A DNA stretch of 64,000 nt from Actinosynnema sp040640215 (GTDB lineage Bacteria; Actinomycetota; Actinomycetes; Mycobacteriales; Pseudonocardiaceae). Position 1 is the stretch's first letter; the number at the start of each line of letters is the position of its first letter. Location: positions 150,018 through 214,017 of the forward strand of contig NZ_JBFABG010000013.1 of assembly GCF_040640215.1 (NCBI RefSeq), written 5' to 3'. Below, one piece after another: positions 34,728 to 43,377 of the stretch. Made by a program: the position numbers and the translations under genes. The notes beneath the pieces were generated by a model that was given only the letters and a program-made list of their open reading frames with translations, did not search any database and was not told where the DNA came from.

Positions 34728-35363
34728 CTACAGCACGTAGTCCTCGCGCAGGTAGTGCCGGTACAGGGTGGTCGCGACGGTGGTCGGGTCACCGCCGGCC
34801 AGCGCGGCCACCAGGTCGCGGTGCAGGCCGGGCATGTCGGCCAGGTCGAGGTGCTGCTCCTCCAGCGACGACCGCATGACCGCGCCCATCTGGGCGTCCA
34901 TGCCGGCGAACAGCTTCGCGAGGCGGGGTTTGCGCGCGGCGGCGACCAGGTGGCCGTGGAACGCCGTGTCGAGGTCGACCACCGCGGCGAGGTCACCGGC
35001 GCGGGCCGCGTGCTCCATCCGCTCGACCAGCTCGGTCAGGGGGTCGACGAGGTCGGCCGCGCCGTGCGCCAGCACCGCGCGCACCGCGCCCTCCTCCAGC
35101 ACGTAGCGGGCGTAGCAGGCGTCCTGGATGTCGTCGTGGGACAGCCTCGTCACGACGCTGTGGCGGCGCGGGCTGATCTCGACCAGGCCCTCGCTCTCCA
35201 GCCTGGTCAGCGCGGTCCGGACGGTGGAGCGGCTGACGTCCAGCTCGGCGGCGATCGCCATCTCCACCAGCCGGGTTCCCGCCGGCAGTTCGTTGTTCAG
35301 GATCCGGGTGCGCAGCAGGCGGTGCACGCTGTCGGGCAGTGAGCGGTGTTCCAGGTCAGGCAT
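34728..35363 (-). CDS. GntR family regulator, FCD domain
   Basis: The 211-residue protein has a GntR winged helix (VHRLLRTRILNNELPAGTRL, then VSRSTVRTALTRLESEGLVE) and a C-terminal FCD all-helical ligand domain (ARYVLEEGAVRAVLA, then LDTAFHGHLVAAA). FCD regulators often bind a metal and a carboxylate and repress uptake or breakdown operons. Its start overlaps the stop of a DUF4438 gene by eight bases, so it is the last gene of the Tld operon and probably represses it. Confidence 0.92.
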   Translation of the reverse strand: MPDLEHRSLPDSVHRLLRTRILNNELPAGTRLVEMAIAAELDVSRSTVRTALTRLESEGLVEISPRRHSVVTRLSHDDIQDACYARYVLEEGAVRAVLAHGAADLVDPLTELVERMEHAARAGDLAAVVDLDTAFHGHLVAAARKPRLAKLFAGMDAQMGAVMRSSLEEQHLDLADMPGLHRDLVAALAGGDPTTVATTLYRHYLREDYVL

Positions 35364-36162
35364 CGGGGCATCCCAGCAGTTCCGGTGTCAGTCCCGCGTG
35401 GCCGGTCGGGTCCACGCGCACGGTGAAGGCGCTCGCCGGTCCGCACAGGACCGGCATCGCGCCGGGCCCGTGGCCGGGCAGCGGGCTGGACGCGTGGACC
35501 AGCACGGCCATGGTCAGCCACCCCTCCCGGTGCCCGGCGTTGTGCCGCACGTCGACGTCGTCGAGGCACAGCAGGTCACCCAGCCTCCAGTGTGCCGCGT
35601 CCGCCCGGTCGACCTGCACGTCGAGGTCCCACTGGTGCGCGGGACGGCCGAACCCGTTGCCCACCAGGTGCGAGGGCACGCGGGCGCGCACGGACCCCAC
35701 GTCCAGGGCCGCGAGCACGCCGGGGTCGATGTTCAGCGCGGTGACGCCGCCCCGGGCGGCGGCTCCCTGGCCGTGCGCGCGGATCACCACCTGGTCGGCG
35801 GGCAGCATCCGGGCCAGCACCTCCTGCGGGAACACCGCGATCACCCGCCCCTCGCGCTTGCCCAGCACCCGGCCGGTCGCGCCGCGCGCGTCGCCGGTGC
35901 GCACGACGGCCTCGTTGCCCAGGCACGCGAACGCGGTCAGCGCGTGGCAGGCCGCCGGATCGGGGTGCACGAGGGTGACGCCGGGGGCCGCGTGGTCGCC
36001 GTCGACGTCGAACACGCCATCGCCCAGCCGCAGGCCCAGCACGACGCCGCCGGTCGCGGTCGGCACGTAGGGCGCGCCGTCGCGGTCGACCAGGTACGGC
36101 TCGGGGCCCAGCCGAGGGGTCTCCACCTCGCCGAGCAGGGTGGTCCGGACCAGGGCGCTCAC
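35356..36162 (-). CDS. DUF4438 protein (second of a pair)
   Basis: The 268-residue protein starts at the GTG at 36162 inside the stop of its paralogue. Family-like features are LVHPDPAACHALTAFACLGN, GRVLGKREGRVIAVFP, ALNIDPGVLAALDV and SPLPGHGPGAMPVLCGPA. No enzyme activity is known to me for DUF4438. It has the same length as the preceding protein, and both lie next to TldD/TldE, which suggests a heteromer or sequential use. No signal peptide is visible. Confidence 0.8.
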   Translation of the reverse strand: MSALVRTTLLGEVETPRLGPEPYLVDRDGAPYVPTATGGVVLGLRLGDGVFDVDGDHAAPGVTLVHPDPAACHALTAFACLGNEAVVRTGDARGATGRVLGKREGRVIAVFPQEVLARMLPADQVVIRAHGQGAAARGGVTALNIDPGVLAALDVGSVRARVPSHLVGNGFGRPAHQWDLDVQVDRADAAHWRLGDLLCLDDVDVRHNAGHREGWLTMAVLVHASSPLPGHGPGAMPVLCGPASAFTVRVDPTGHAGLTPELLGCPDA

Positions 36163-36965
36163 CAGCCGACCCCGATGTTCGCGGTCGGGTCGTCGACGAG
36201 CTCGAACGCCTCGGCGGGGCCGGTGAACAGGGTGGTGGGGCCGGGTCCGTGGCCGAACAGCCGGCAGTCGCCGGTGCTGATCGCGCCGATCGCGACGTGC
36301 CCGGCGCGGTGACCGCGCCCGAAGCGGTGGTCCTGGTCGAGCAACGCCACCAGGTCGCCGATGCGCACGTCCGGCGCACCCATGAGGTCGGTGTTCGCGA
36401 ACTCCGAGGCCATGCCCGTGCCCGCGCCGACGGCCGACGGCGCGACGCGGGCGGTGACGGACACCCGCAGCCGGCCGTCCGGGGCGGTGTCGACGGGCAG
36501 GTGCGGCAGCAGGTCGGGGTCGAGGTTCTTCACCACGACGTCGGGGTGGTCGAGCAGCCGCAACCCCTGGCCGCGCGCCCGGAGCGCCACCCGGTCGCCC
36601 GGTGCGACGTCGTCCGCGTCGGCGAGGTCGACCAGCACGTAGGCGTGCTGGCCGAGGACCCGCCCGGTCGGCCGCCGCCCGCCGAGCACGGTGACCTCGT
36701 TGCCCACGCACGCCAGGAATTGCAGGGCGTGGTCGGCCGCCGGGTCGGGGTGCCACACCGACAGGCCCGGTTCGAGGTGGTCGGCGGCGTGGCCGGTGGC
36801 CGGGTCGCCGACCCGCACGCCGAGGGTGACCCCGCCCATGCCGGGCAGCAGGAACGCCCGGCCCCCGCCGTCGACCCGGTAGCCGAACCGGTCGCCCCGC
36901 GGCGCGCAGACCTCGCCGGCCAGCACCTGGGTCACCAGCCGGTGGGCGTTGGTGCGCGGGGTCAC
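36159..36965 (-). CDS. DUF4438 protein (first of a pair)
   Basis: The 268-residue protein starts at the GTG at 36965, overlapping the TldE stop by four bases. Segments such as LPGMGGVTLGVRVGDPATGH, LACVGNEVTVLGGRRPTGRV, DVVVKNLDPDLLPHLPV and FGHGPGPTTLFTGPAEAF match what I recall of DUF4438, including the final DDPTANIGVGW. It is closer to that pattern than the following paralogue. Function unknown; cytoplasmic. Confidence 0.85.
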   Translation of the reverse strand: MTPRTNAHRLVTQVLAGEVCAPRGDRFGYRVDGGGRAFLLPGMGGVTLGVRVGDPATGHAADHLEPGLSVWHPDPAADHALQFLACVGNEVTVLGGRRPTGRVLGQHAYVLVDLADADDVAPGDRVALRARGQGLRLLDHPDVVVKNLDPDLLPHLPVDTAPDGRLRVSVTARVAPSAVGAGTGMASEFANTDLMGAPDVRIGDLVALLDQDHRFGRGHRAGHVAIGAISTGDCRLFGHGPGPTTLFTGPAEAFELVDDPTANIGVGW

Positions 36966-38284
36966 CGGGGACCGAACCGGAAGCCGTGCGCGCGGATCGC
37001 CGGCGCGGTGACCGACCCGTTCCACACGTTCATGACCGGCTGGGCGCGGACCACGTCCCCGACGCCGTCCACGGTGGCCAGCAGGTCGAGCACGGACTGG
37101 GTGAACCGGGCTCCCCGCACGGGATCGGCCAACTCGCCGTCCATGATCCGGAAGCAGGCGTCCCGGCTGACGCCGGTGATCGTGCCCGTCCGCCGGTCGA
37201 CCAGCCGCGTGTACCAGAACCGCTCGACGAACAGGCCGTTCGCCACGCCCGCGACGAGGTCCCGCTCCGCGCCGGGCCCCATCACGACGTTCGCCGCGAC
37301 GGGCGAGGGCACGGCCTCGCGCGCCACGTGGGCGTGTCCGGTGCGGTCGGTGACCGGCCCGCCGACGAGCCCGGCGGTGATCAGCGGCACCACCGCCTTG
37401 GACGTGCCGAGCACGTCGAACGGGATGGGCAGCCCGAACGGGTGCGACGCGTCGTCGGCGACGGTGACCAGGTCGGAGGCCACCCGCCGGCCCGGCGTGG
37501 TGGCCGCGCCGACGCCCGCACCCGCCAACCCGCCGTCGAAGCCGAGCACCCCCAGGAAGCCGAGCAGCTCACCGGTGGCCTCGGGGCCGAGCACGACGGT
37601 GTAGGTGCCGTGGGGCAGCGGTTCCCGGCCACGGGTCCGCACAGCGCGGGCGACGGTGTCCGCCACGGTCTCCGCGTCCAGGCCCAGCGCGTCGCGCGAC
37701 CGGTGCAGGTTGGCCCAGTGCGCCGAACCGTCCCGGTCGCCGACCGTGAGGCTGCCGGTGGCCTCGGTCGCCACCGCGTGGCGCAGCGCGCCGGTGCTGG
37801 ACGCGACCGCGAGCTGGGTCACGGCCCGGCCGACCATGCCCGCCGCCGTGCTGCCCGCCCGGCGCGCCCGGGTCATCGCCTCGGCGGCGATCGCGATCCG
37901 CGCCGGGGCGTCGAACGCGGCGGTGTCGTCGTGCCACAGGAGGTGGTCGTCGGTGTCGTGGTGCCGGGGCGTCCAGGCCGAGCCGGGCGCGGCGGCCGTG
38001 CGGGCGAGGCCGCGCGCGAGCGCGGTGGCCCGGCGGACCGCGTCGGGCACCCGGTCGAGCGCGCTGGTCGCGGCCCGCGCGGCGTGCCCGTCCACGACGG
38101 CCCGCACGACCACCTGCTGCTCGGTGATGTCCTGCGGCTGGTGGACGCGGTCTCCCGCGAACCGGGTGTACTCCCCGGCACGGGCCAGCAGCGCGACGTC
38201 GACGTGGTCGGCCTCGGCGGTGCGGACGGCATCGGCGAGCAGCCCGGTCGCGCGGGCGGGGTCCACGGGGGCGGCGAAGTCCAT
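36962..38284 (-). CDS. TldE/PmbA-like metalloprotease-family subunit
   Basis: The 440-residue protein starts at the ATG at 38284, sharing one base with the TldD stop. It has the PmbA/TldE layout: N-terminal VDVALLARAGEYTRFAGDRVHQPQ, a middle domain with TVVLGPEATGELLGFL, and C-terminal GLFVERFWYTRLVDRRTG and ISGV-like TGVSRDACF. No HExxxH is present, as expected, since TldE is the non-catalytic partner. TldD/TldE pairs cleave flexible peptides, including RiPP precursors. Confidence 0.88.
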   Translation of the reverse strand: MDFAAPVDPARATGLLADAVRTAEADHVDVALLARAGEYTRFAGDRVHQPQDITEQQVVVRAVVDGHAARAATSALDRVPDAVRRATALARGLARTAAAPGSAWTPRHHDTDDHLLWHDDTAAFDAPARIAIAAEAMTRARRAGSTAAGMVGRAVTQLAVASSTGALRHAVATEATGSLTVGDRDGSAHWANLHRSRDALGLDAETVADTVARAVRTRGREPLPHGTYTVVLGPEATGELLGFLGVLGFDGGLAGAGVGAATTPGRRVASDLVTVADDASHPFGLPIPFDVLGTSKAVVPLITAGLVGGPVTDRTGHAHVAREAVPSPVAANVVMGPGAERDLVAGVANGLFVERFWYTRLVDRRTGTITGVSRDACFRIMDGELADPVRGARFTQSVLDLLATVDGVGDVVRAQPVMNVWNGSVTAPAIRAHGFRFGPR

Positions 38285-39750
38285 CACGCCACCCCGATGC
38301 GGACGTCGCGCACGAGCGTGGACGGCGCGCCGTGGCTGAGGAAGCTCCACTGCTTGGGTTCGCCCTTGCCGCACGGGTAGCCGAAGACGCGCAGGTCGTC
38401 GGCCACCGCTTCGACCGAACCCCAGAACCTCGGCGTGATCCCGCCGTAGGAGAAGTTCTTCAGCAGCCGCCCCCTCTTCCCGCCGCGCACCTCGTAGGCC
38501 ACCTCGGTGCCGAACTGGAAGTTGAGCCGCTGCTCGTCGATCGACCACGACCGGTTGTCCTCGGCGTAGTAGCCCTCGCCGAGGCGGTCGCACAGCTCGT
38601 CGAGCGTGCCCCGGCCGGGTTCGAGGTAGACGTGGGTGGCGAAGCAGACCGGCGTGCAGGCCCAGCCGTCCGAGCGCGCCGCCCCGGTGAGGGCCGCGCC
38701 GGTGCGGGCCGAGGAGTCCAGGGTGGACAGGGCGTGGCGCACGATCCCGCGGTCGACGAGGGTGTGGCGGCGGGCCGGCGTCCCCTCGTCGTCGAACGCG
38801 AAGCTGCCCCGGGTGCCGGGCACGGTCGGGTCGCTGGTGATGGTGACGGCGGGCGAGCCGTAGCGCAGCGAGCCGAGGTCGTGCACGCCGATGAACGAGG
38901 TGCCGGCGAAGTTGGCCTCGTCGCCGATAATCCGGTCGAGCTCCAGGGCGTGCCCGGCGGACTCGTGGATCTGCAACGACATCTGCTGGCCGCCCAGCAC
39001 CACGTCGGCGGTGCCCGACGGGGCGACGGGGGCGGTGAGCAGGGCCACCGCCTCCTCCCCCACCCGGGCCGCGTTGGCCACCAGGTCGCGGCCGACGACG
39101 AACTCCCACCCGGCCGCGCCGGTGTCGCCGTGGAACGAGTTCGGGTAGCTGCGCCGCTGCACGTCGCCGTGGCCGGCGGCCGTCACCAGCACCAGCACGC
39201 CGGACTCCAGGAAGTGCTGGTGCTGGCGCGATCCCGCCGAGTTGCCGAAGTGCCGGTGCTGCCGCTTGGCGTTGACGCCCACCTGGGCGGAGACCACCTC
39301 GCGCGGTGCGGACGCCGCGTCCAGCGCCTCGGCCAGCAACGCCTGCCGGACGCTCTCCGCCGTGGCGAAGGGGTCGAGTTCCACGGCGGTCTCGTAGCGC
39401 CCGCTGCGGGCTTCGAGGTGCGGGAGGCGGACCGGCTCCGACGCGCCCCGCGCCGCCACGGCGAGCGCGTGCGCCCGCCGTGCGGCGGTGACGGCGTCGG
39501 CGCTCGCGGCGAGCGGCCGGGCGGCGAACCCCCACACGCCGTCGACCAGCACCCGGACCCCGATGCCGAGGGTGTGCTCGACGCGCTCGTCCACGTCCGC
39601 GCCCGACTGCCGGTAGACGCGCAGCTCCTCGGCCTCCACCAGCCGCACGTCGGCGTGCTCGGCGCGCCCGTCGACCGCGTCCAGCGCCACCTCCACCAGC
39701 GCGCGGGCGGTGGCGTCGTCGGCCAGGGCACCCCACCCGTGCGGGCTCAC
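38284..39750 (-). CDS. TldD-like zinc metalloprotease subunit
   Basis: The 488-residue protein starts at the GTG at 39750 inside the stop of the oxidoreductase. The catalytic HExxxH is His262, Glu263 and His267 in IHESAGHALELDR, with LNFQFGTEVAYEV and LKNFSYGG further on, where the third ligand usually lies. With TldE it should form the peptide-cleaving complex. In this operon, with a peptide-type importer nearby, a catabolic rather than maturation role is plausible. No RiPP precursor was found nearby. Confidence 0.92.
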   Translation of the reverse strand: MSPHGWGALADDATARALVEVALDAVDGRAEHADVRLVEAEELRVYRQSGADVDERVEHTLGIGVRVLVDGVWGFAARPLAASADAVTAARRAHALAVAARGASEPVRLPHLEARSGRYETAVELDPFATAESVRQALLAEALDAASAPREVVSAQVGVNAKRQHRHFGNSAGSRQHQHFLESGVLVLVTAAGHGDVQRRSYPNSFHGDTGAAGWEFVVGRDLVANAARVGEEAVALLTAPVAPSGTADVVLGGQQMSLQIHESAGHALELDRIIGDEANFAGTSFIGVHDLGSLRYGSPAVTITSDPTVPGTRGSFAFDDEGTPARRHTLVDRGIVRHALSTLDSSARTGAALTGAARSDGWACTPVCFATHVYLEPGRGTLDELCDRLGEGYYAEDNRSWSIDEQRLNFQFGTEVAYEVRGGKRGRLLKNFSYGGITPRFWGSVEAVADDLRVFGYPCGKGEPKQWSFLSHGAPSTLVRDVRIGVA

Positions 39751-40868
39751 GCCGGGGCCCCGAGCGGGAGGTCCACCCACGCGCGGCGGCGGAACGACGC
39801 CTCGAACGCGTTGATCGTCTCCTGCACCAGCGCGCCCTGGGCGAAGTCGCCCTGGTTGGTGTCGTCGCCGCCGAGGACCTCGGTGGTGAAGTCGGCGCAG
39901 AGGTTGGCGTAGAACAACGAGTCCCAGTCCTCGGCGGACGACCCGCCCGGCGGGAAGAACTCCGCGGGTATCTCCCGTTCCACGAACTCGGGCTCGTCCT
40001 TGGTGGCCGTGCGGATGCTCTGGCAGCGGCCGGACTCCTGCGCCAGCCGCACGACCAGCGCGCCCGCCGAGCCGTAGAGCCGGGCCTCGATCCCCGGCAG
40101 GGTGCCGACCGTGACGTAGGAGGACTGGATGGAGGCGATCAGGTCGCTGTCGAACTCGCAGATCCACATGTCGCCGTCGTCGATGTTGAGCCGCTGGCTG
40201 CGGCCCGTGGCGCGGACCACGCGCTCGGGCACGAAGTTGCGCATCGTGCCGACCACGGAGGTCAGCCGCGCGCCGGACCACCAGTGCATGATGTCGATGA
40301 TCGGCGCGCCGTAGCCCTCGATCGACGAGGTCGCGAGGACGGTCGGGTCCGCGTCGGGGTCCACCTGGCGCATCGGGGTGGCGGGGTCGATCCACTGGCT
40401 GTTCTGCTCGAAGCCGTTGAACACGTAGGGCGTGCCGATGAACCCGGCGTCGATCAGGCTCTTCGCGTAGCGGACGCCCGGCGCGTACCGGAACGTGAAC
40501 CCGAGCTTGGTCTTGAGGCCCCGGGACCTGGCCACCTCGGCGAGTGCCCGGGTCTCCCGGTAGTCCCGGTGCACCGGCTTCTCGCACAGCACGTGCTTCC
40601 CGGCCTCGACGGCCGCGGCGGACACCTCGAAGTGCGCGGTGTTGGCCGTGACGACGTCGATCACGTCGATCGTCGGGTCGTCGAGCACCTCGCGGTAGTC
40701 CGCGCAGGTCCGCCGGATGCCGAACTGCCGCGCGGCCTCGCCCAGCACCCGGGGGTCGCTGTCGACCAGCGCGACCACCTCGACCCGCGGATCGCGCGCC
40801 CACCCGGGCAGGTGCGCCCGCTGAGCCCACCGGCCGGCTCCGACCACGGCTACTCGCACGTCTTCCAC
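39747..40868 (-). CDS. Gfo/Idh/MocA family oxidoreductase
   Basis: The 373-residue protein starts at the GTG at 40868 (VEDVRVAVVGAGRWA), with GGAGGAG 6 bases before it; an earlier in-frame GTG would bury that site. The NAD(P) fold carries GAGRWAQRAHLPGW and the catalytic motif is CEKPVHRDYRET. The second domain includes TFRYAPGVRYAKSLIDAG. Family members oxidise sugars, inositols or amine adducts. It is the first gene of the operon under the palindrome at 40916. Confidence 0.9.
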   Translation of the reverse strand: MEDVRVAVVGAGRWAQRAHLPGWARDPRVEVVALVDSDPRVLGEAARQFGIRRTCADYREVLDDPTIDVIDVVTANTAHFEVSAAAVEAGKHVLCEKPVHRDYRETRALAEVARSRGLKTKLGFTFRYAPGVRYAKSLIDAGFIGTPYVFNGFEQNSQWIDPATPMRQVDPDADPTVLATSSIEGYGAPIIDIMHWWSGARLTSVVGTMRNFVPERVVRATGRSQRLNIDDGDMWICEFDSDLIASIQSSYVTVGTLPGIEARLYGSAGALVVRLAQESGRCQSIRTATKDEPEFVEREIPAEFFPPGGSSAEDWDSLFYANLCADFTTEVLGGDDTNQGDFAQGALVQETINAFEASFRRRAWVDLPLGAPA

Positions 40869-40915
40869 GTCGTGCTCCTCCCGCTGGGGAAGCACCGACC
40901 GTATGTCGACTGTCG

Positions 40916-40927
40916 ATTGTCGACAAT
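40916..40927. promoter_or_regulatory. GntR/FCD-type operator candidate
   Basis: ATTGTCGACAAT is a perfect 12-bp palindrome, 48 bp upstream of the first gene of the Tld operon. It matches the TNGT-ACNA half-site pattern of FadR-like regulators, though with a 2-bp centre. TGTCGA occurs three times within 40904-40923. The GntR regulator at the end of the operon is the natural candidate. Confidence 0.55.
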
Positions 40928-41024
40928 AGCGCCCGCTGTGACGCCGCTCACAGCGTTGCGCGTGTGGTGCGTGCCCGACGCACCTCGGCGGGAACGCTCG
41001 CGGCCGAGCGTTCCCGCTCGGGTG

Positions 41025-41450
41025 TTACGCCTGGGCGCAGGCGGCGAGCACGGCGATGGTCGCGCCGGCGGACGTGGCGTAGGCGGCGGCACTGGCCGCT
41101 GCGGCGGTGGCGGCAGCAGCACCGAACGCGGCCAGGTTCGCCGCGGCGGCGTTGATCGAGGCGGCCGTACCGGACGTCACGCCTTCCTCGAACGCCTTGG
41201 CGGCGGCAGCCGCAGCGGCGGAATCGGTGACCTTGGCAGCGGCGGCGGTGGCCGAGTTGGCGCTGTCGACGGCGGCAGCGATGGCCGTCGTGCACCCGGC
41301 CGGGGGCACGACCGCCGGTGCCGGACGGGCGACCGCCGGGCTCGCGACCACGTGGCCCGGCCCCGGCGCGGCGGCCCCGGCCGGCACCACGACCAGCGCG
41401 GCGACGGCACCGACCGCGAACAGCGCTGCGGCGAAATGGCGGATGACCAT
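41025..41450 (-). CDS. Ala-rich secreted protein
   Basis: The 141-residue protein starts at the ATG at 41450, with AGGAG 7 bases upstream. A signal peptide (FAAALFAVGAVAALVVVPAGA) leads to a Pro-rich stretch and then an alanine-rich helical domain (VDSANSATAAAAKVTDSAAA and similar). Two cysteines, one in PPAGCTTA and one in LAACAQA, could form a disulphide closing the helical bundle. No family recognised. The gene stands alone. Confidence 0.7.
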   Translation of the reverse strand: MVIRHFAAALFAVGAVAALVVVPAGAAAPGPGHVVASPAVARPAPAVVPPAGCTTAIAAAVDSANSATAAAAKVTDSAAAAAAAKAFEEGVTSGTAASINAAAANLAAFGAAAATAAAASAAAYATSAGATIAVLAACAQA

Positions 41451-41772
41451 GAGAGGACTCCTGTCACGAAGAAAACGATCGCCGACAATCCCGAAAAGCG
41501 GAAGGATCAGGGGCAAAGTCGATCAGACCGGACCGGCTCACCCGCCGAGTATGCGCCCGAAATCCTGCGGAATACCGTGCGCCACCTGGTCGTGTAGACA
41601 ATGGGAGATTATTTCGAGGCCACTTCGACAATTGCCGCCAGAGCGCGCCCGCAAAACCCGGAGAGCATTTCCGGCGAAAACCGCCCACGATCGCGCCCGG
41701 CGGACCGGCCCGGGGAACCACGAGGTGTCCACTGTGGACCACCGAGGGATTCCCGCGCCGACCGGCGACCGG
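41451..41772. other. Intergenic interval
   Basis: This 320-bp stretch upstream of the Ala-rich protein contains no supported gene. The A+T-richer part at 41590-41640 may hold its promoter. Confidence 0.4.
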
Positions 41773-42411
41773 TCATCCCGCGTACGGGCACGCCGGGACG
41801 TCGGGGGCCGTCCGGATGCGGACCGGGGCGTCGACCCGCACCGTGCCCGCGTCCCGGAACTCGAACACCAGCGGGACCGTCCACTCCCGGCCGCTCCGCG
41901 CGGTGAAGCCCGTGAGCGCGAGGTGGTAGGCGAGGCGTTCCCCGCTCTGGCCGGGAACCGCACCGGCGACCACGGGCAGCCGGTCCACCGCCTCGACCAC
42001 GCCGTCGCACTCGCGGTCCCAGCGCAGTTCGACCGCGCGCGCGTGGTCGCTGCGGACCGCGACCAGGTCGTCCTCCGCGCCGAACTCGCCGAACACCGCC
42101 AGCCTGCCCACGGCGTCGCCACCGAGCCGGCGCACCGCGTCTCCACCGAGCCGGCGCACCGCGTCGCCACCGAGCCGGCGCACCGCGCCCGCCGACAGCT
42201 CGACCGCCACACCGCGCAGCAGCATCAGCCCGGCGCGGGCGCTCGCCCCCGAGGTCCCGGCACCCGCCGGGCGGACCGCGACGCCGTAGGAGGTTGCGAC
42301 GATCATCACGCAGAGTCCCGCCGTCAGGAGGCCGGTGCCGAGCCGGCCCGCGCCACGCGCGGGGACCCGGTCCGGTCGCGGCGGGTCGTCAGACGTCCGC
42401 ACGGCGGTCAC
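41773..42411 (-). CDS. Membrane-anchored exported protein with octapeptide repeats
   Basis: The 212-residue protein starts at the GTG at 42411, overlapping the stop of the HATPase gene. One hydrophobic segment (GLLTAGLCVMIVATSYGVAV) follows a Pro/Arg-rich start, so the rest is probably outside the membrane. RRLGGDAV is repeated three times, encoded by 24-bp repeats. The C-terminal part (VVEAVDRLPVVAGAVP to VRIRTAPDVPACPYAG) looks beta-rich and recalls the LpqE type of actinobacterial exported protein, but I am not sure. Confidence 0.65.
   Translation of the reverse strand: MTAVRTSDDPPRPDRVPARGAGRLGTGLLTAGLCVMIVATSYGVAVRPAGAGTSGASARAGLMLLRGVAVELSAGAVRRLGGDAVRRLGGDAVRRLGGDAVGRLAVFGEFGAEDDLVAVRSDHARAVELRWDRECDGVVEAVDRLPVVAGAVPGQSGERLAYHLALTGFTARSGREWTVPLVFEFRDAGTVRVDAPVRIRTAPDVPACPYAG
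42113..42184. repeat. Three 24-bp tandem repeats
   Basis: Units at 42113-42136, 42137-42160 and 42161-42184 differ by a single base (G/T in the second unit). They encode the RRLGGDAV octapeptides. Confidence 0.9.
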
Positions 42412-42785
42412 CAGTCGTCGAACCGCAAGTGCGCCCACACCACCGTGTGGTCGGCATCGGATTCCACACCCCACCCCAGGGTCAGCGCCTCGACCAGGAC
42501 CAGGCCCGCGCGCGGCAGCCACGGGCCGGGCGGCGCGGTCGGGCGGTCGCAGACGATGACCACGAGGGTCGACCAGGCGTCGTCCCACACGAGTTGCAGG
42601 ACGTAGGGCGGTTCGCCGTACCGGCGCGCGTTGTCGACGAGTTCGTCCACCACCACACCGACCCGCACGACCTCGTGGTCCGACCACCCGTCGAGCTGCT
42701 CGGCCAGCCACGCCACCACCTCGTCCGCCGCCGGCGAGTCGGGCTCGCGCATCACCAGCACGACGGTGTTGTCGCCGGTGGCCAC
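42408..42785 (-). CDS. HATPase-like (anti-sigma/RsbW-type) ATP-binding protein
   Basis: The 125-residue protein starts at the GTG at 42785 with GGGAGG 6 bases before it. The N-box of the GHKL ATPase fold is VGVVVDELVDNARRYG, and the later strand is LVVIVCD. The G-box is weak (AGLVLVEALTLGWGVE), typical of small actinomycete RsbW-like proteins. These bind sigma factors or antagonists. The downstream membrane protein overlaps it by four bases. Confidence 0.78.
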   Translation of the reverse strand: MATGDNTVVLVMREPDSPAADEVVAWLAEQLDGWSDHEVVRVGVVVDELVDNARRYGEPPYVLQLVWDDAWSTLVVIVCDRPTAPPGPWLPRAGLVLVEALTLGWGVESDADHTVVWAHLRFDDW

Positions 42786-42971
42786 CGCGGACCTCCCTTT
42801 CGTCCGAACCGGGGGAACCGGGGCAGCACGGCGTTCCGCCGGGTTCGAGCGGATCATCGGGACAGCCACCGCAGCATCCCACCCCGCTCGCCGGTGAACC
42901 TGAAGAACACCTTGCGGTTTTCGGCGACCACACCCGCCGACCACACCCGCCGACCGCGTCCGGCCGGCGGC

Positions 42972-43172
42972 TCACGCGACGCAGAGGGAGCAACTGTGCG
43001 GGCCCACTCGGCGGTCGCGTCCCCGCCACCCCACGCCGAGCGCGCGCACCCACAGGGCCTCCCAGGCTCTCGGTTGGTGCTCGCAGCGGAACGCCCGGCC
43101 GCAGTTGTCACAGATCAGCAGGAGCGTGTTCGGGTCGTGGTCACCGGGAATGGCGGTCACAGCGGGGCGCAT
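42972..43172 (-). CDS. Small zinc-ribbon protein
   Basis: The 66-residue protein has CDNCGRAFRCEH and a C-terminal CSLC pair, which together form a zinc-ribbon-like site. The ATG at 43172 is the nearest start giving a compact protein, but its ribosome site is weak. It lies on the strand opposite the response regulator, which starts 206 bp away. The role may be nucleic-acid or protein binding. Confidence 0.5.
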   Translation of the reverse strand: MRPAVTAIPGDHDPNTLLLICDNCGRAFRCEHQPRAWEALWVRALGVGWRGRDRRVGPHSCSLCVA

Positions 43173-43377
43173 CGACTTTCGTGACGGAGCGGGGTGGCCG
43201 ACGTGCGTCGGCAGCGCCTGGGTCGGCGCACGGGTCGTACGCCCGGGGAGCCTGGGGCGCGCGGGTCCACTGTGGCGGAAAACCACGCGGATCGACCTTG
43301 CGATCGGCTTGCGATCGCGTCGGGGCAGGGCAAGGTGGTGGAAAACGTCTCCGGCCGCGGGTGAGGATCGTCACGAG

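Noticed and set aside
38284..39750. RiPP biosynthesis locus around TldD/TldE
   Set aside because: No precursor peptide, YcaO, LanM or radical SAM gene was found in the surrounding 20 kb; the neighbours look catabolic.
41107..42606. Long plus-strand frame opposite the Ala-rich and repeat proteins
   Set aside because: Low-complexity Ala/Arg text mirrors the minus-strand genes, which have signal peptides and ribosome sites.
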